Shown here one piece after another: positions 50,423-59,119 of a stretch of DNA of 64,000 nucleotides (position 1 is the first letter of the stretch; each line of letters starts with the position of its first letter). The position numbers and the translations under genes were made by a program. The notes below the pieces were generated by a model. The model worked only from the letters and a program-made list of their open reading frames with translations, made no database searches and was not told where the DNA came from. This stretch comes from DASXQK01 sp963724385. Its GTDB lineage: Bacteria > Pseudomonadota > Alphaproteobacteria > Dongiales > Dongiaceae. Location: contig CAVRUJ010000001.1 in the NCBI GenBank assembly GCA_963724385.1, positions 1,550,001 through 1,614,000 of the forward strand, in the 5' to 3' direction.

Positions 50423-51391
50423 ATGGCCGCCATCGAAAAGGCAACCGAGGCCGAGCAGCGCCACGGGAGGTATGAAAGGCTGATCGCCGACGCCAAGCAG
50501 GTGCCGCCGGCGGCGACCGTCGTCGTGCATCCCTGCGACGAGCCTTCGCTCTTAGGTGCAATCGAGGCAGCGGAAGCCGGAATCATCAAGCCGATCCTCG
50601 TCGGGCCGCCCGACAGGATCAGGGCGGCGGCCGGCCGACACGGCATCGACGTGAGCAGATTCGAGATCGTCGCCGCCGCGCATAGCCACGCCGCGGCGGA
50701 CAAGGGCGTGGAGCTGGTCCGCGCGGGGCACGGTGAATTGCTGATGAAGGGCAGCCTTCACACCGATGAGCTCATGCATGCCGTGATGGCGTCGGCGACC
50801 GGCCTGCGCACGGCGCGGCGGGTGAGCCACGTGTTCATCATGGACGTGCCGACCTACGCCGAGGTTCTGTTCATCACCGATGCGGCCGTCAACATCTTCC
50901 CCGACCTTGACGCCAAGCGGGACATCGTGCAGAACGCCATCGACCTCTTCCGGGACGTCGGGCTCGGCACGCCGCGCGTGGCGATACTGTCCGCGGTCGA
51001 GACCGTGACGACCAAGATACCCTCCACCATCGATGCGGCGGCGCTATGCAAGATGGCGGAGCGCGGCCAGATCACCGGTGCGGTGCTCGACGGACCGCTT
51101 GCCTTCGACAACGCGATCGATCCGGAGGCGGCAAAGATCAAAGGCATCAAGTCGGAGGTCGCAGGGCGGGCACAGATCCTGGTGGTGCCTGACCTCGAGG
51201 CCGGAAACATGCTGGCCAAGAACCTGACTTTCCTGACGAAGGCGGAAGCCGCCGGGATCGTACTCGGGGCTCGCGTGCCGATCGTCCTCACCTCGCGCGC
51301 CAATTCCGTGCGCGCCCGGATGGCTTCTTGCGCGGTGGGGGTGCTCTATGCCGACGCGCTACGGCGCAAGTCCGCCGTCTCGGCTGCCTGA
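50423..51391 (+). CDS. Phosphate acetyl/butyryltransferase
   Basis: Start at ATG 50423 behind AAGGAG; 322 residues. Family PTA_PTB: GIIKPILVGPPDRIRAAAGR near residue 45, LLMKGSLHTDELMHAVM (phosphate/CoA region), RVSHVFIMDVPTY, VNIFPDLDAKRDIVQNAIDL, and DGPLAFDNAIDPEAAKIKGI, ending with VPIVLTSRANSVRARMASC. It converts acyl-CoA and phosphate into acyl phosphate. It is followed after 3 bp by acetate kinase, making the usual acyl-CoA to ATP module. Some homologues carry an extra enoyl-CoA hydratase domain; this one does not. Confidence 0.93.
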   Translation: MAAIEKATEAEQRHGRYERLIADAKQVPPAATVVVHPCDEPSLLGAIEAAEAGIIKPILVGPPDRIRAAAGRHGIDVSRFEIVAAAHSHAAADKGVELVRAGHGELLMKGSLHTDELMHAVMASATGLRTARRVSHVFIMDVPTYAEVLFITDAAVNIFPDLDAKRDIVQNAIDLFRDVGLGTPRVAILSAVETVTTKIPSTIDAAALCKMAERGQITGAVLDGPLAFDNAIDPEAAKIKGIKSEVAGRAQILVVPDLEAGNMLAKNLTFLTKAEAAGIVLGARVPIVLTSRANSVRARMASCAVGVLYADALRRKSAVSAA

Positions 51392-51394
51392 CCC

Positions 51395-52612
51395 GTGGAT
51401 ACGATCCTCGTCGTCAACGCCGGCTCCTCCAGCGTCAAGTTCCAGGTCTTCGCGATCAGGGATGCCGGTCGGCTGGAACGCTTGCTGAAGAGTCAGGTCG
51501 ACGGAATCGGCTCCGCGCCCCGTCTGAAGGCGAGCGCCGGCGGCGGCGAACAGCTCGTCGACCGCTCGTTTCTGGCGGCTCGGGTTCTCGACGTCCCCTC
51601 GGCGCTGCAAGCTGCCGCCGCCTGGTTAAACGAGCAGCTCGACGGGGACCCGGTCGTCATTGGCCATCGCGTCGTCCACGGTGGCCCCCTCTACAGCGGG
51701 CCCATGCTCGTTGACGACAAGGTGCTGGCGGACCTGGAGCGCTATATCCCTCTGGCGCCGCTGCACCAGCCCCATAACCTGATGCCGATCCGTGCCTTGC
51801 GCCGCCGGTTCCCGGACGTGCCGCAGATCGCCTGCTTCGACACGGCCTTTCACCGGGGCCACGACCCGCTGGCGGATCACTATGCAATTCCGCAGTCCCT
51901 CTACGCTGAAGGTGTGCAGCGCTATGGCTTCCATGGACTGTCCTACGAATACATCGCGGGGCGCCTGCGCGAGGTCGCGCCCGAGGTCGCCGGCGGGCGC
52001 GTCATAGTCGCGCATCTCGGGAGCGGCGCGTCGATGTGCGCGCTTCACCACGGGCGTAGCGTCGAGAGCACCATGGGGTTCACCGCCCTCGACGGTCTGC
52101 CCATGGGCACGCGGCCCGGCCAGCTCGATCCCGGGGTCATGCTCTACCTACTTCATGAGAAAGCGATGACTGCCGCTGAGGTGCAGGACTTCCTCTATCA
52201 CCAGTGCGGCCTCAAGGGGCTGTCCGGCGTTAGCAATGACGTCCGCGCTCTGGAGGAGAGCGGCGACCCGCAGGCGGGCTTCGCCCTGGAGTACTTCGCC
52301 TACCGCATCGGCCTAAACGCCGGCATGCTGGCGGCGGCGCTGGGCGGTCTCGATGCCTTCGTCTTCACCGCCGGCATCGGCGAAAACTCTGCCCGGATTC
52401 GGGCGCTGGCGGGCCAGCGCCTTGGCTGGCTCGGAACCGCAATCGATCCCGCGGCCAATGTTGCCGCGCGCCTGCGCATCTCGGCCCCCGACAGCCGCGT
52501 CCCGGTCTATGTGTTGCCGACGGATGAAGAGCTGATGATCGCGCGCCACAGCCTTGCCCGGCTGGCAAGCGGCGGGGCCCCTGCTATTCCTGCCGTAGAG
52601 ACCGCGATATGA
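51395..52612 (+). CDS. ackA: Acetate kinase
   Basis: 405 residues from a GTG start 3 bp after the transferase gene. Signature MDTILVVNAGSSSVKFQVF at the N-terminus, HRVVHGGPLYSGPM, FDTAFHRG, RYGFHGLSYEYI, VIVAHLGSGASMCA, MGFTALDGLPMGTRPGQLDP and AFVFTAGIGENSARIR. It makes ATP from acetyl phosphate by substrate-level phosphorylation. In this neighbourhood it would give ATP when respiration is limited. No missing residue noticed. Confidence 0.95.
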   Translation: MDTILVVNAGSSSVKFQVFAIRDAGRLERLLKSQVDGIGSAPRLKASAGGGEQLVDRSFLAARVLDVPSALQAAAAWLNEQLDGDPVVIGHRVVHGGPLYSGPMLVDDKVLADLERYIPLAPLHQPHNLMPIRALRRRFPDVPQIACFDTAFHRGHDPLADHYAIPQSLYAEGVQRYGFHGLSYEYIAGRLREVAPEVAGGRVIVAHLGSGASMCALHHGRSVESTMGFTALDGLPMGTRPGQLDPGVMLYLLHEKAMTAAEVQDFLYHQCGLKGLSGVSNDVRALEESGDPQAGFALEYFAYRIGLNAGMLAAALGGLDAFVFTAGIGENSARIRALAGQRLGWLGTAIDPAANVAARLRISAPDSRVPVYVLPTDEELMIARHSLARLASGGAPAIPAVETAI

Positions 52613-52737
52613 TTCCCAGGGCGAAGGCGCAATTCCTCGCAGGCAAGAGGGGCCTCGTCGTCGGCGTCGCCATCAACTGGCGGCGATGTGAAACATTGGC
52701 GTAGCGTCGAGCCATGTTTTGAAGGAAGGGAACGGCA

Positions 52738-53433
52738 ATGCAGGCACGCGACCTGATGACGACGGAGGTAACCGTGGTGCCGCCGGATATGCCGGCGCGC
52801 AAGATCGCCATGGTCCTGCTCGATGGCGGCATCAGCGCCGTGCCGGTGGTGGACGCCACCGGCGCCCCCATCGGCATGGTCAGCGAAGGCGACCTGCTGG
52901 GCCGCCGAGAGGACGTGCGGGGCCAGCGCCGCGAATGGTGGCTGACCATGCTGGCCGAGGGCGAATCCTTGAGCCCCGAATTCCTCGCCCATCTCCGCTC
53001 CATGGAATTCACCGCGAAGGATCTGATGAGCGCCCCGGTGGTGACCGTCAGCGAATCGACTGAGGCCGCCGAAATCGCCGACCTTCTGTCCACCTACCGG
53101 ATCAAGCGCGTGCCCGTGGTCCGCGACGGCAAGATCGTGGGCATCGTCAGCCGGGCCGACCTGGTGCGCGGCCAAAGCGGGCGCCCCAGGCCGCCGAAGC
53201 CGCCTCTGCCGGCGCCCGGGGCGGGGCCAGAGCGAAGCCGCATCGCCCATGCCGCGGGGGCTCCCGCCGCTGAGGAGCGCAGCCGGCGCATGCAGGAGCT
53301 GATCGACCATCATGTCGGCAGCAGCAATTGGCAGACCCTGCTGCATGGCGCGCGGGCCGCCGCCGCGCGTGTGCTCGATTGTCCGGGTGTATTGGCCGGA
53401 GATATCAGGCTGTTCTTGGCCTGGGGTCAATGA
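52738..53433 (+). CDS. CBS-domain-pair protein
   Basis: 231 residues behind gaaggga. Two CBS domains: residues 1-60 (ARDLMTTEVTVVPPDMPARK, ISAVPVVDATGAPIGMVSEG) and about 95-145 (AKDLMSAPVVTVSESTEAAE, RIKRVPVVRDGKIVGIVSRA). CBS pairs usually bind adenosyl ligands. A Pro/Gly-rich linker and a last segment of about 60 residues (RSRRMQELIDHHVGSSNWQT...) follow and are not a recognised domain, though the position would fit a degenerate BON domain. It is the last gene of the acetate kinase group, 126 bp away. Confidence 0.88.
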   Translation: MQARDLMTTEVTVVPPDMPARKIAMVLLDGGISAVPVVDATGAPIGMVSEGDLLGRREDVRGQRREWWLTMLAEGESLSPEFLAHLRSMEFTAKDLMSAPVVTVSESTEAAEIADLLSTYRIKRVPVVRDGKIVGIVSRADLVRGQSGRPRPPKPPLPAPGAGPERSRIAHAAGAPAAEERSRRMQELIDHHVGSSNWQTLLHGARAAAARVLDCPGVLAGDIRLFLAWGQ

Positions 53434-53455
53434 ACAGGAGTTCCGAATCGTGTAG

Positions 53456-54022
53456 GTGCTGGACCACTCAGCACAGCGACGTCAAGCCAAACATCGAATG
53501 TGGGGATACTACGTGTCTGCGAAAACCGGCCTGACTTGGGATCTTATCGTCGGCGGCGCGACGGCTCTTGGAGTCGGTGCCTTGGGTTGGCTTGAAATTG
53601 CGATGGCCCGCACACCGGACGCTGCCGATGCATCGATCCGCGAGTTCGGAACGCTGCTGACTGTGGTGTCCGGAGCGATTGCCGCACTCTGGTGGAACCA
53701 GTCTGCGAGGCTCCCCAACACGCATTCTGATGAGGATGCACCGGCTTTCCAACCCCAAGTGGATGCGAACATACTGAATGGCGCCGCGGCGACCTTCACG
53801 GTGCTCAGCGTTTTCTGTAGCGTCTTTGCCGGCTCGCCATGGAGGTCTATGGGCAGCTGGCTAAGCGCAATCGGCGCTCTTGTGGTGCTAACGTTCTCCG
53901 GGAACGATATCCGGCAAGCAGTCCGAATCACGTTGAGGCAGCGTCCGCTGCTCAGAGAGATACTATTGCTGGCGTTGATTGCAGTGGGGGCTGCCGCACT
54001 TATCTGGCATCTCGGGCATTAG
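53456..54022 (+). CDS. Hypothetical membrane protein
   Basis: Up to 188 residues; later starts at ATG 53498 or GTG 53513 are possible. Five hydrophobic segments: LIVGGATALGVGALGWLEIA, FGTLLTVVSGAIAALWW, TFTVLSVFCSVFAG, WLSAIGALVVLTFSG and LLALIAVGAAALIWHLG. No family recognised. Base composition is less GC-rich than the acetate kinase group. It stands alone between the CBS gene and another unknown gene. Confidence 0.5.
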   Translation: MLDHSAQRRQAKHRMWGYYVSAKTGLTWDLIVGGATALGVGALGWLEIAMARTPDAADASIREFGTLLTVVSGAIAALWWNQSARLPNTHSDEDAPAFQPQVDANILNGAAATFTVLSVFCSVFAGSPWRSMGSWLSAIGALVVLTFSGNDIRQAVRITLRQRPLLREILLLALIAVGAAALIWHLGH

Positions 54023-54158
54023 GCAAACCACTCTCTGGCCCCTCGAAAACTGGTGTAACTTGAACGGCGATCCTACGAGGCATTACTTCCGACCATGGAC
54101 AAAGTTTGCATTGCTATGCTGGTGTCGGCGATCGCATAAGGAAGCTAGGGAGGGAAGT

Positions 54159-54686
54159 ATGAACGTGGAATTATTCGGCCAATGCGGTAACTTCGAACAA
54201 CTCAAGCCAGGCGCCTTTTTTAGATTTTCGGGGGCGGCCAACGAACCAGGGCGCCAACATCTTGCCTTAAAAGTCACCAGTGCCGAGAAACGGGGTAGGG
54301 TCGCGAGGGTCCTCATTGACCCGGGTCACCCGGGTTGGCGAGGGCAGCCTTCTGTACGGCCCAGCCCGGTAGGTGGGGCAGACCCTGTATTTCACCTGAA
54401 CACGGCCACGTTTCGGCCTTCGCTCAAGGGCGAAGACTGGTTGTTGAGCGCCGACGCTCGCTACGACGCCGGGGACGTTCTTGTCGCGGACGGGCATGCG
54501 TTTCTTGTCGCGGGCTTTGGATCGCACGAACAGGGGGAAACCTCTCTCCTCCTCGTCGACCTGCTCACTGGTCAATTCCAAACGACCGTCAAAGTGCAAG
54601 CCATAGTGAGGGTTTGGTCTATTGTGATACCCGTTGACGGTCAGGCTGTGGTTTTGTTTCAGCGAAAGCCGCCGACAGCCACTTAG
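54159..54686 (+). CDS. Hypothetical soluble protein
   Basis: 175 residues from ATG 54159 behind agggaggga. Sequence is beta-rich by eye with blocks PGAFFRFSGAANEPGRQHLA, VLIDPGHPGWRGQ and GDVLVADGHAFLVAGFG. No known domain, signal peptide or catalytic motif. Moderate GC and isolated position between IS-rich and arginine-island DNA suggest accessory origin. Confidence 0.5.
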   Translation: MNVELFGQCGNFEQLKPGAFFRFSGAANEPGRQHLALKVTSAEKRGRVARVLIDPGHPGWRGQPSVRPSPVGGADPVFHLNTATFRPSLKGEDWLLSADARYDAGDVLVADGHAFLVAGFGSHEQGETSLLLVDLLTGQFQTTVKVQAIVRVWSIVIPVDGQAVVLFQRKPPTAT

Positions 54687-55179
54687 TCGCGACAAGCCAG
54701 CGCTAAAGTGGCTCCGCCCCTCATCGCGCCTATTGGGAGCATGCAGTGTCGGTGGTTGGGGTGTCTTTGACCTTTTCCCGCGATATTGACCCCTTTGGCT
54801 CCTGGCCTGACTGATCCGCGCCATATAGCCGCCTCTGCGCAGGAAAGATCGCTGCCTGTTGACCTGGTGGAATTCGCTCCAGGCTGTGCCTCCTTCTGTC
54901 ATGACGGTGCGGTCCCGGGCCTCGACCCATCCTCTAACAACTCCTAACCGGAGCTTACTCGTTTTTACCCCAGATCGAGGTCCCGGCGCTGTATCGCTGG
55001 ATAGTCGACAGACGGACCTCGTAAGACGATGCGATCGTGCGCGATGTTCTTGGCCCCATTTTGTCAACGCACTTCTTGATCTGGGTCAAAGTGTACCTGC
55101 ACGTTGGGGATTAGACTGCGCCTGATCCAGTCCTTTGAGTCCGCTCCGAATGTCGAATGTCAGGATAAGGAGAGAGTAG
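54687..55179. other. Regulatory region upstream of the arginine island
   Basis: About 490 bp. Long frames on the minus strand (to 55067) show no known motif and look like chance or a decayed gene. The 3' part holds the FNR/FixK-type box at 55076 and the leader of the antiporter operon (ribosome site aaggagag before 55180). Confidence 0.5.
55076..55089. promoter_or_regulatory. FNR/FixK-type box upstream of the antiporter gene
   Basis: TTGATCTGGGTCAA matches TTGAT-N4-ATCAA in 9 of the 10 conserved positions (G for A in the second half), a variant common among FixK/FNR sites in alphaproteobacteria. The distance to the ATG at 55180 is 90 bp, right for an activator at -41.5 with a leader of about 50 nt. 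It would make the whole arginine/ornithine operon inducible at low oxygen. Confidence 0.7.
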
Positions 55180-56673
55180 ATGGACCAGTCTATCCAAGGG
55201 AGTGCTCTCCGGCCAGCTGCAGGCAGCGAGGCCGAGACGGTAAAGCCAGACAGGCACAAATTCGGCCTCGTCCTGCTGAGCGGGGTCGTGGTCGGTTCGA
55301 TGATCGGCGGCGGCTCGTTCAATCTCCCCCAGAACATGGCGAGCGGCGCCGGATTGGGCGCCGTCGCCATTGCTTGGCTGATAACGCTCGTCGGCATGTT
55401 CTTTCTTTCGAATGCCTTTCGAACCCTGGCCGACACGCGGCCGGATCTTAAGGCCGGCATCTATAGGTACGCACACGAGGGGTTCGGCCCGCTTGCCGGC
55501 TTCGAGATGGCCTGGGGCTACTGGCTGAGCTCGGCCTTCGGTAACGTCGCTTTCGCCGTGCTGATCATGCAGATTCTCGGCTACTTCTTCCCGATCTTCG
55601 GGAACGGCGAGAACTGGCCGTCCATCATCGGCGGTTCGATCCTGATCTGGACCATGCATTTCACGGTGCTGTCGGGCGTCAGGCGCGCGGCGGGGCTCAA
55701 TGTCTTCGCCAGCTTCGTCAACGTCATCACCATCGGCGTCGCGCTCGTCGTCATGGCGGTGTTCGTGAGCAAGGGGCAATTCAGCTTCGACGTTTGGGGT
55801 CGGCAGCAGCAGCTCGGAAGCGTACTTACCCAGGTGAAGAGCACGATGCTGGTGACCCTCTGGGTGTTTATCGGCATCGAGGCCGCGGTGGTCGTTTCCG
55901 ACCGGGCCCGGAATCCGCGCCAAGTCGGCACCGCGACCTTTGTCGGGCTTGCCGTGTGTACGGTTCTCTACTTCCTGCTCTCGGCGTTGCCGTTCGGGAT
56001 CATGCACCAAAAGGATCTGGCCGGCCTCGCCAACCCGTCGGCCGCCTATATCCTGCAATCCCTGGTCGGCCATTGGGGGGCGATCTTCATCAACGTGTCC
56101 CTCCTCTTCTCGGTGCTGTTCTGCTGGTTGGCCTGGACGATCCTGGTCGCCGAACTGCCATACGAAGGGGCCAAGGGCGGCGTCTTCCCGAAATTCCTGG
56201 CCCGCGAAAACAGCCATCACGCGGCGGCACCCTCCCTTTGGATGTCCAGCATCGTGATGCAGATCACCATGTTCGTCGTGCTGTTCGCCCAGAACGCCTG
56301 GATCTGGCTGATCTCGGTCGCCGGCATCATGATCCTGCCGCCCTATCTCGCCAGCACGGCCTTCCTTTGGCTGTACGCCACCAAGAGCGGATACAAGGCG
56401 GGAGCGTCGGAAACCCGGGGCATGGCCCTGTGGACCGGGATTCTGGGCAGTCTGTACGCGGCCTGGCTGCTCTATGCCGCCGGGCTGCAGTTCCTGCTCT
56501 TGTCGACGATCGTGTTCGCCGTCGGCCTGCCTGTCTTCTGGTACGCCCAGCGGGAGCGCAATCCGGGCAAGGCCGCGTTCACGCGTATCGAGCTTGCCGC
56601 GGCGATCCTTCTCGTCATCGTTGCGATCGTGGCTGCGGTCCTGTTCGCCAAAGGAATCGTCAGCATCAGCTGA
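55180..56673 (+). CDS. arcD: Basic amino acid/polyamine antiporter (APC superfamily)
   Basis: 497 residues with about 12-13 membrane helices. The APA-family signature is GSMIGGGSFNLPQNMASGAG in helix 1, then YRYAHEGFGPLAGFEMAWGYW and WVFIGIEAAVVVSDRARNP, as in arginine/ornithine (ArcD) and arginine/agmatine (AdiC) antiporters. It exchanges external arginine for an internal product at no energy cost. Downstream decarboxylases would yield agmatine and putrescine, arcA/arcB would yield ornithine, so the partner substrate may be any of these. First gene behind the FNR-type box. Confidence 0.85.
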   Translation: MDQSIQGSALRPAAGSEAETVKPDRHKFGLVLLSGVVVGSMIGGGSFNLPQNMASGAGLGAVAIAWLITLVGMFFLSNAFRTLADTRPDLKAGIYRYAHEGFGPLAGFEMAWGYWLSSAFGNVAFAVLIMQILGYFFPIFGNGENWPSIIGGSILIWTMHFTVLSGVRRAAGLNVFASFVNVITIGVALVVMAVFVSKGQFSFDVWGRQQQLGSVLTQVKSTMLVTLWVFIGIEAAVVVSDRARNPRQVGTATFVGLAVCTVLYFLLSALPFGIMHQKDLAGLANPSAAYILQSLVGHWGAIFINVSLLFSVLFCWLAWTILVAELPYEGAKGGVFPKFLARENSHHAAAPSLWMSSIVMQITMFVVLFAQNAWIWLISVAGIMILPPYLASTAFLWLYATKSGYKAGASETRGMALWTGILGSLYAAWLLYAAGLQFLLLSTIVFAVGLPVFWYAQRERNPGKAAFTRIELAAAILLVIVAIVAAVLFAKGIVSIS

Positions 56674-56754
56674 TGGACGCGAGCCGGCCGCCCCATGGGG
56701 CGGCCGGTTGCGCGCCGCATAGCCGGAGTTCTGGTCAGAAGGTGGAGAGGGGCG

Positions 56755-59115
56755 ATGCTTTACGACAGGATGTTTCAGTTCCTCATCTGCTCGCCGGCCT
56801 TGGGCGCCGATACGCTGGAAGGCCAACGCCTGGGTCAGATCGCCGAAGAGGTCGAACATCTCGGCTTCCAGGTGATGGAAGCGCAAAGCATCGAGAGCGG
56901 CGAGATGGCGGTGCGAACGGACGCGGCGATCGGCTGCATCCTGCTTGAATGGGGCAGCGGGAAACAGTCCGGCGGCGTCGCCTCCTTCGTCACCTTCCTA
57001 CGCAATCGCGGGCTCGACATCCCCATCTTCATTCTGGTTCGTCGCCACGCGCTGGAGGAGATCCCCGTCGATATCCTGGGTCAGGTCACTGGCTACGTGT
57101 TCCTGGCCGAGGATACGCCTGCCTTCATCGCCCGCAACCTGGTGAGCCACCTCCAGCAATATGCAGGAGCGCTCAAAACCCCATTCTTCGGGGCAATGGT
57201 TGACTATGCCGAGCAAGGCAACCAGGTCTGGACCTGCCCTGGCCACAACGGCGGCGTCTTCTACCGGAAAAGCCCCATCGGCCGGATTTTCGTCGAACAT
57301 CTGGGCGAGGCGGTGTTCCGCAACGACTTGGACAATTCAGTGGTGGAACTGGGCGACCTTCTCGTCCATGAGGGCCCGGCGCTCGCAGCGCAAAAGGCCG
57401 CGGCGCGGATTTTTGGCGCCGAACGGACCTACTTCGTCCTCAACGGCACCTCGACCTCCAACAAGATCGTGCTTTCGGCCCTGGTGACGCCCGGCGATCT
57501 CGTCCTGTTCGACCGCAACAACCATAAGGCCGCTCATCATGGCGCGCTTCTGCTGAGCGGCGGGATACCCGTCTATCTCGAGACGGACCGGAACGCTTTC
57601 GGGCTTATCGGCCCGATCGACCATTCGGCCCTGGACGAAACCCGCATCCGCGAGAAAATCCGCCGTCACCCTCTGGTCAAGGATCCAGACGCGTGGCGGC
57701 GGGAACGGCCCTTCCGCGTCGTGGTGGTCGAGCAATGCACCTATGACGGCACGATCTACGATGCCGGGGTTCTGCTCGAGAAGCTCGGCCCGCTGTGCGA
57801 CTACTTCGTCTTCGATGAGGCCTGGGCGGGGTTCATGAAATTCCATCCCCTGTTCAAGGGCCGGTTCGCCATGGGTCTGGCGGACCTCTCGGCGAAGCAT
57901 CCTGGCATTGTGGCGACCCAGTCGACCCACAAGCAGCTCGCCGGGTTCTCCCAGGCTTCCCAGATCCACATCAAGGATGCGCATCTAGCCGGCCAGAAAC
58001 GCCGGATCGAGCACCGGCGCTTCAACGAGATGTTCATGCTGCATGCCTCGACCTCGCCCTTCTACCCGCTGTTCGCCTCCCTCGACGTGGGCGCGCAGAT
58101 GATGAAGGGGCGGTCGGGCGAGGTGCTGTGGGACGACACGATCCGGCTCGGGATCGAGCTACGCAAGAAGCTCAGGGCCTTGAAGCGGGAGTTCGAGAGC
58201 AAGGAATCGGACCCCGCGCGGCAATGGTTCTTCGACCCGTTCGTCCCGGACCTGGTGGAGACTCCCGAAGGCTCGCACGCGACGGGGCAGATCCCCTGGG
58301 AAGAGGTGCCGACCGACCTTCTGGCCTCCGACCCGCGCTATTGGATGATGGAACCCGGCGCTGGCTGGCACGGATTCAGCCGCCTCGCGCCGGGCTATGT
58401 CATGACGGACCCGAACAAACTGACGCTGCTTACGCCCGGCCTGGACCGGCGGACCGGCGCCTATGCCGGGCATGGCATCTTGGCCTCCGTGCTCGCCGAG
58501 TTCCTGCGGGAAAACCGGATTGTGCCGGAGAAGAACGACTTCAACAGCATTCTCTTCCTGCTGACCCCGGGCCTGGAGGCGAGCAAGGCCGGGACGTTGT
58601 TGAGCGCGCTCGTCAACTTCAAACGCTTGCATGACGACAATGTCGCGCTCGAGCAGGTGATTCCCTCGCTAGTTGCCCGGCACGAGCAGCGCTATGCCGG
58701 GCTCGGCCTTCGCGATCTTTGCAGGGACATGCACAGGTTCCACCGCGAGCACAACACGCGGGCCTTGCAGCACGACCAGTTTCGGTCCGAGCATTTCCCC
58801 GAGATCACGATGACGCCCCAGCAGGCGATGCAGCATCTGGTGCGCAACGAGGTCGACTATGTGCCGATCGACGAGGCCGGCGGCCGCGTCGCGGCGACCC
58901 TGGCGCTCGTCTACCCGCCCGGGATCGGCGTGATCGTCCCGGGCGAGCGCTATGACGACAAGGCGCGGCCCATGCTCGATTACTTCAAGATGCTCGAGGC
59001 TGCCGGCAATCTTTTCCCCGGCTTCGAGAACGAGATCCAGGGGGTTTACCGGGAGCCGCAGCCGGACGGAACGGCACGGCTCTATACCTATGTCCTCCGC
59101 AACGAGGTGAAATAA
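56755..59115 (+). CDS. Ornithine-decarboxylase-like PLP enzyme
   Basis: Start at ATG 56755 behind ggagagg; 786 residues, full length. Fold-type I decarboxylase with an N-terminal wing domain (about 1-130), a PLP core and a C-terminal domain. The PLP lysine is Lys393 in TQSTHKQLAGFSQASQIHIK; the following RRIEHRRFNEMFMLHASTS and PFYPLFASLDVGAQMMKG match the ornithine decarboxylase subgroup (SpeC/SpeF) better than arginine or lysine decarboxylase. It would turn ornithine into putrescine and CO2 and consume a proton. It lies 4 bp before the second decarboxylase. Confidence 0.82.
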   Translation: MLYDRMFQFLICSPALGADTLEGQRLGQIAEEVEHLGFQVMEAQSIESGEMAVRTDAAIGCILLEWGSGKQSGGVASFVTFLRNRGLDIPIFILVRRHALEEIPVDILGQVTGYVFLAEDTPAFIARNLVSHLQQYAGALKTPFFGAMVDYAEQGNQVWTCPGHNGGVFYRKSPIGRIFVEHLGEAVFRNDLDNSVVELGDLLVHEGPALAAQKAAARIFGAERTYFVLNGTSTSNKIVLSALVTPGDLVLFDRNNHKAAHHGALLLSGGIPVYLETDRNAFGLIGPIDHSALDETRIREKIRRHPLVKDPDAWRRERPFRVVVVEQCTYDGTIYDAGVLLEKLGPLCDYFVFDEAWAGFMKFHPLFKGRFAMGLADLSAKHPGIVATQSTHKQLAGFSQASQIHIKDAHLAGQKRRIEHRRFNEMFMLHASTSPFYPLFASLDVGAQMMKGRSGEVLWDDTIRLGIELRKKLRALKREFESKESDPARQWFFDPFVPDLVETPEGSHATGQIPWEEVPTDLLASDPRYWMMEPGAGWHGFSRLAPGYVMTDPNKLTLLTPGLDRRTGAYAGHGILASVLAEFLRENRIVPEKNDFNSILFLLTPGLEASKAGTLLSALVNFKRLHDDNVALEQVIPSLVARHEQRYAGLGLRDLCRDMHRFHREHNTRALQHDQFRSEHFPEITMTPQQAMQHLVRNEVDYVPIDEAGGRVAATLALVYPPGIGVIVPGERYDDKARPMLDYFKMLEAAGNLFPGFENEIQGVYREPQPDGTARLYTYVLRNEVK

Positions 59116-59119
59116 GCCG

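Noticed and set aside
54690..55067. Leftward frame before the arginine island as a possible regulator gene
   Set aside because: No DNA-binding motif, no ribosome site, composition rich in Arg/Ser/Gly as expected for a non-coding frame.
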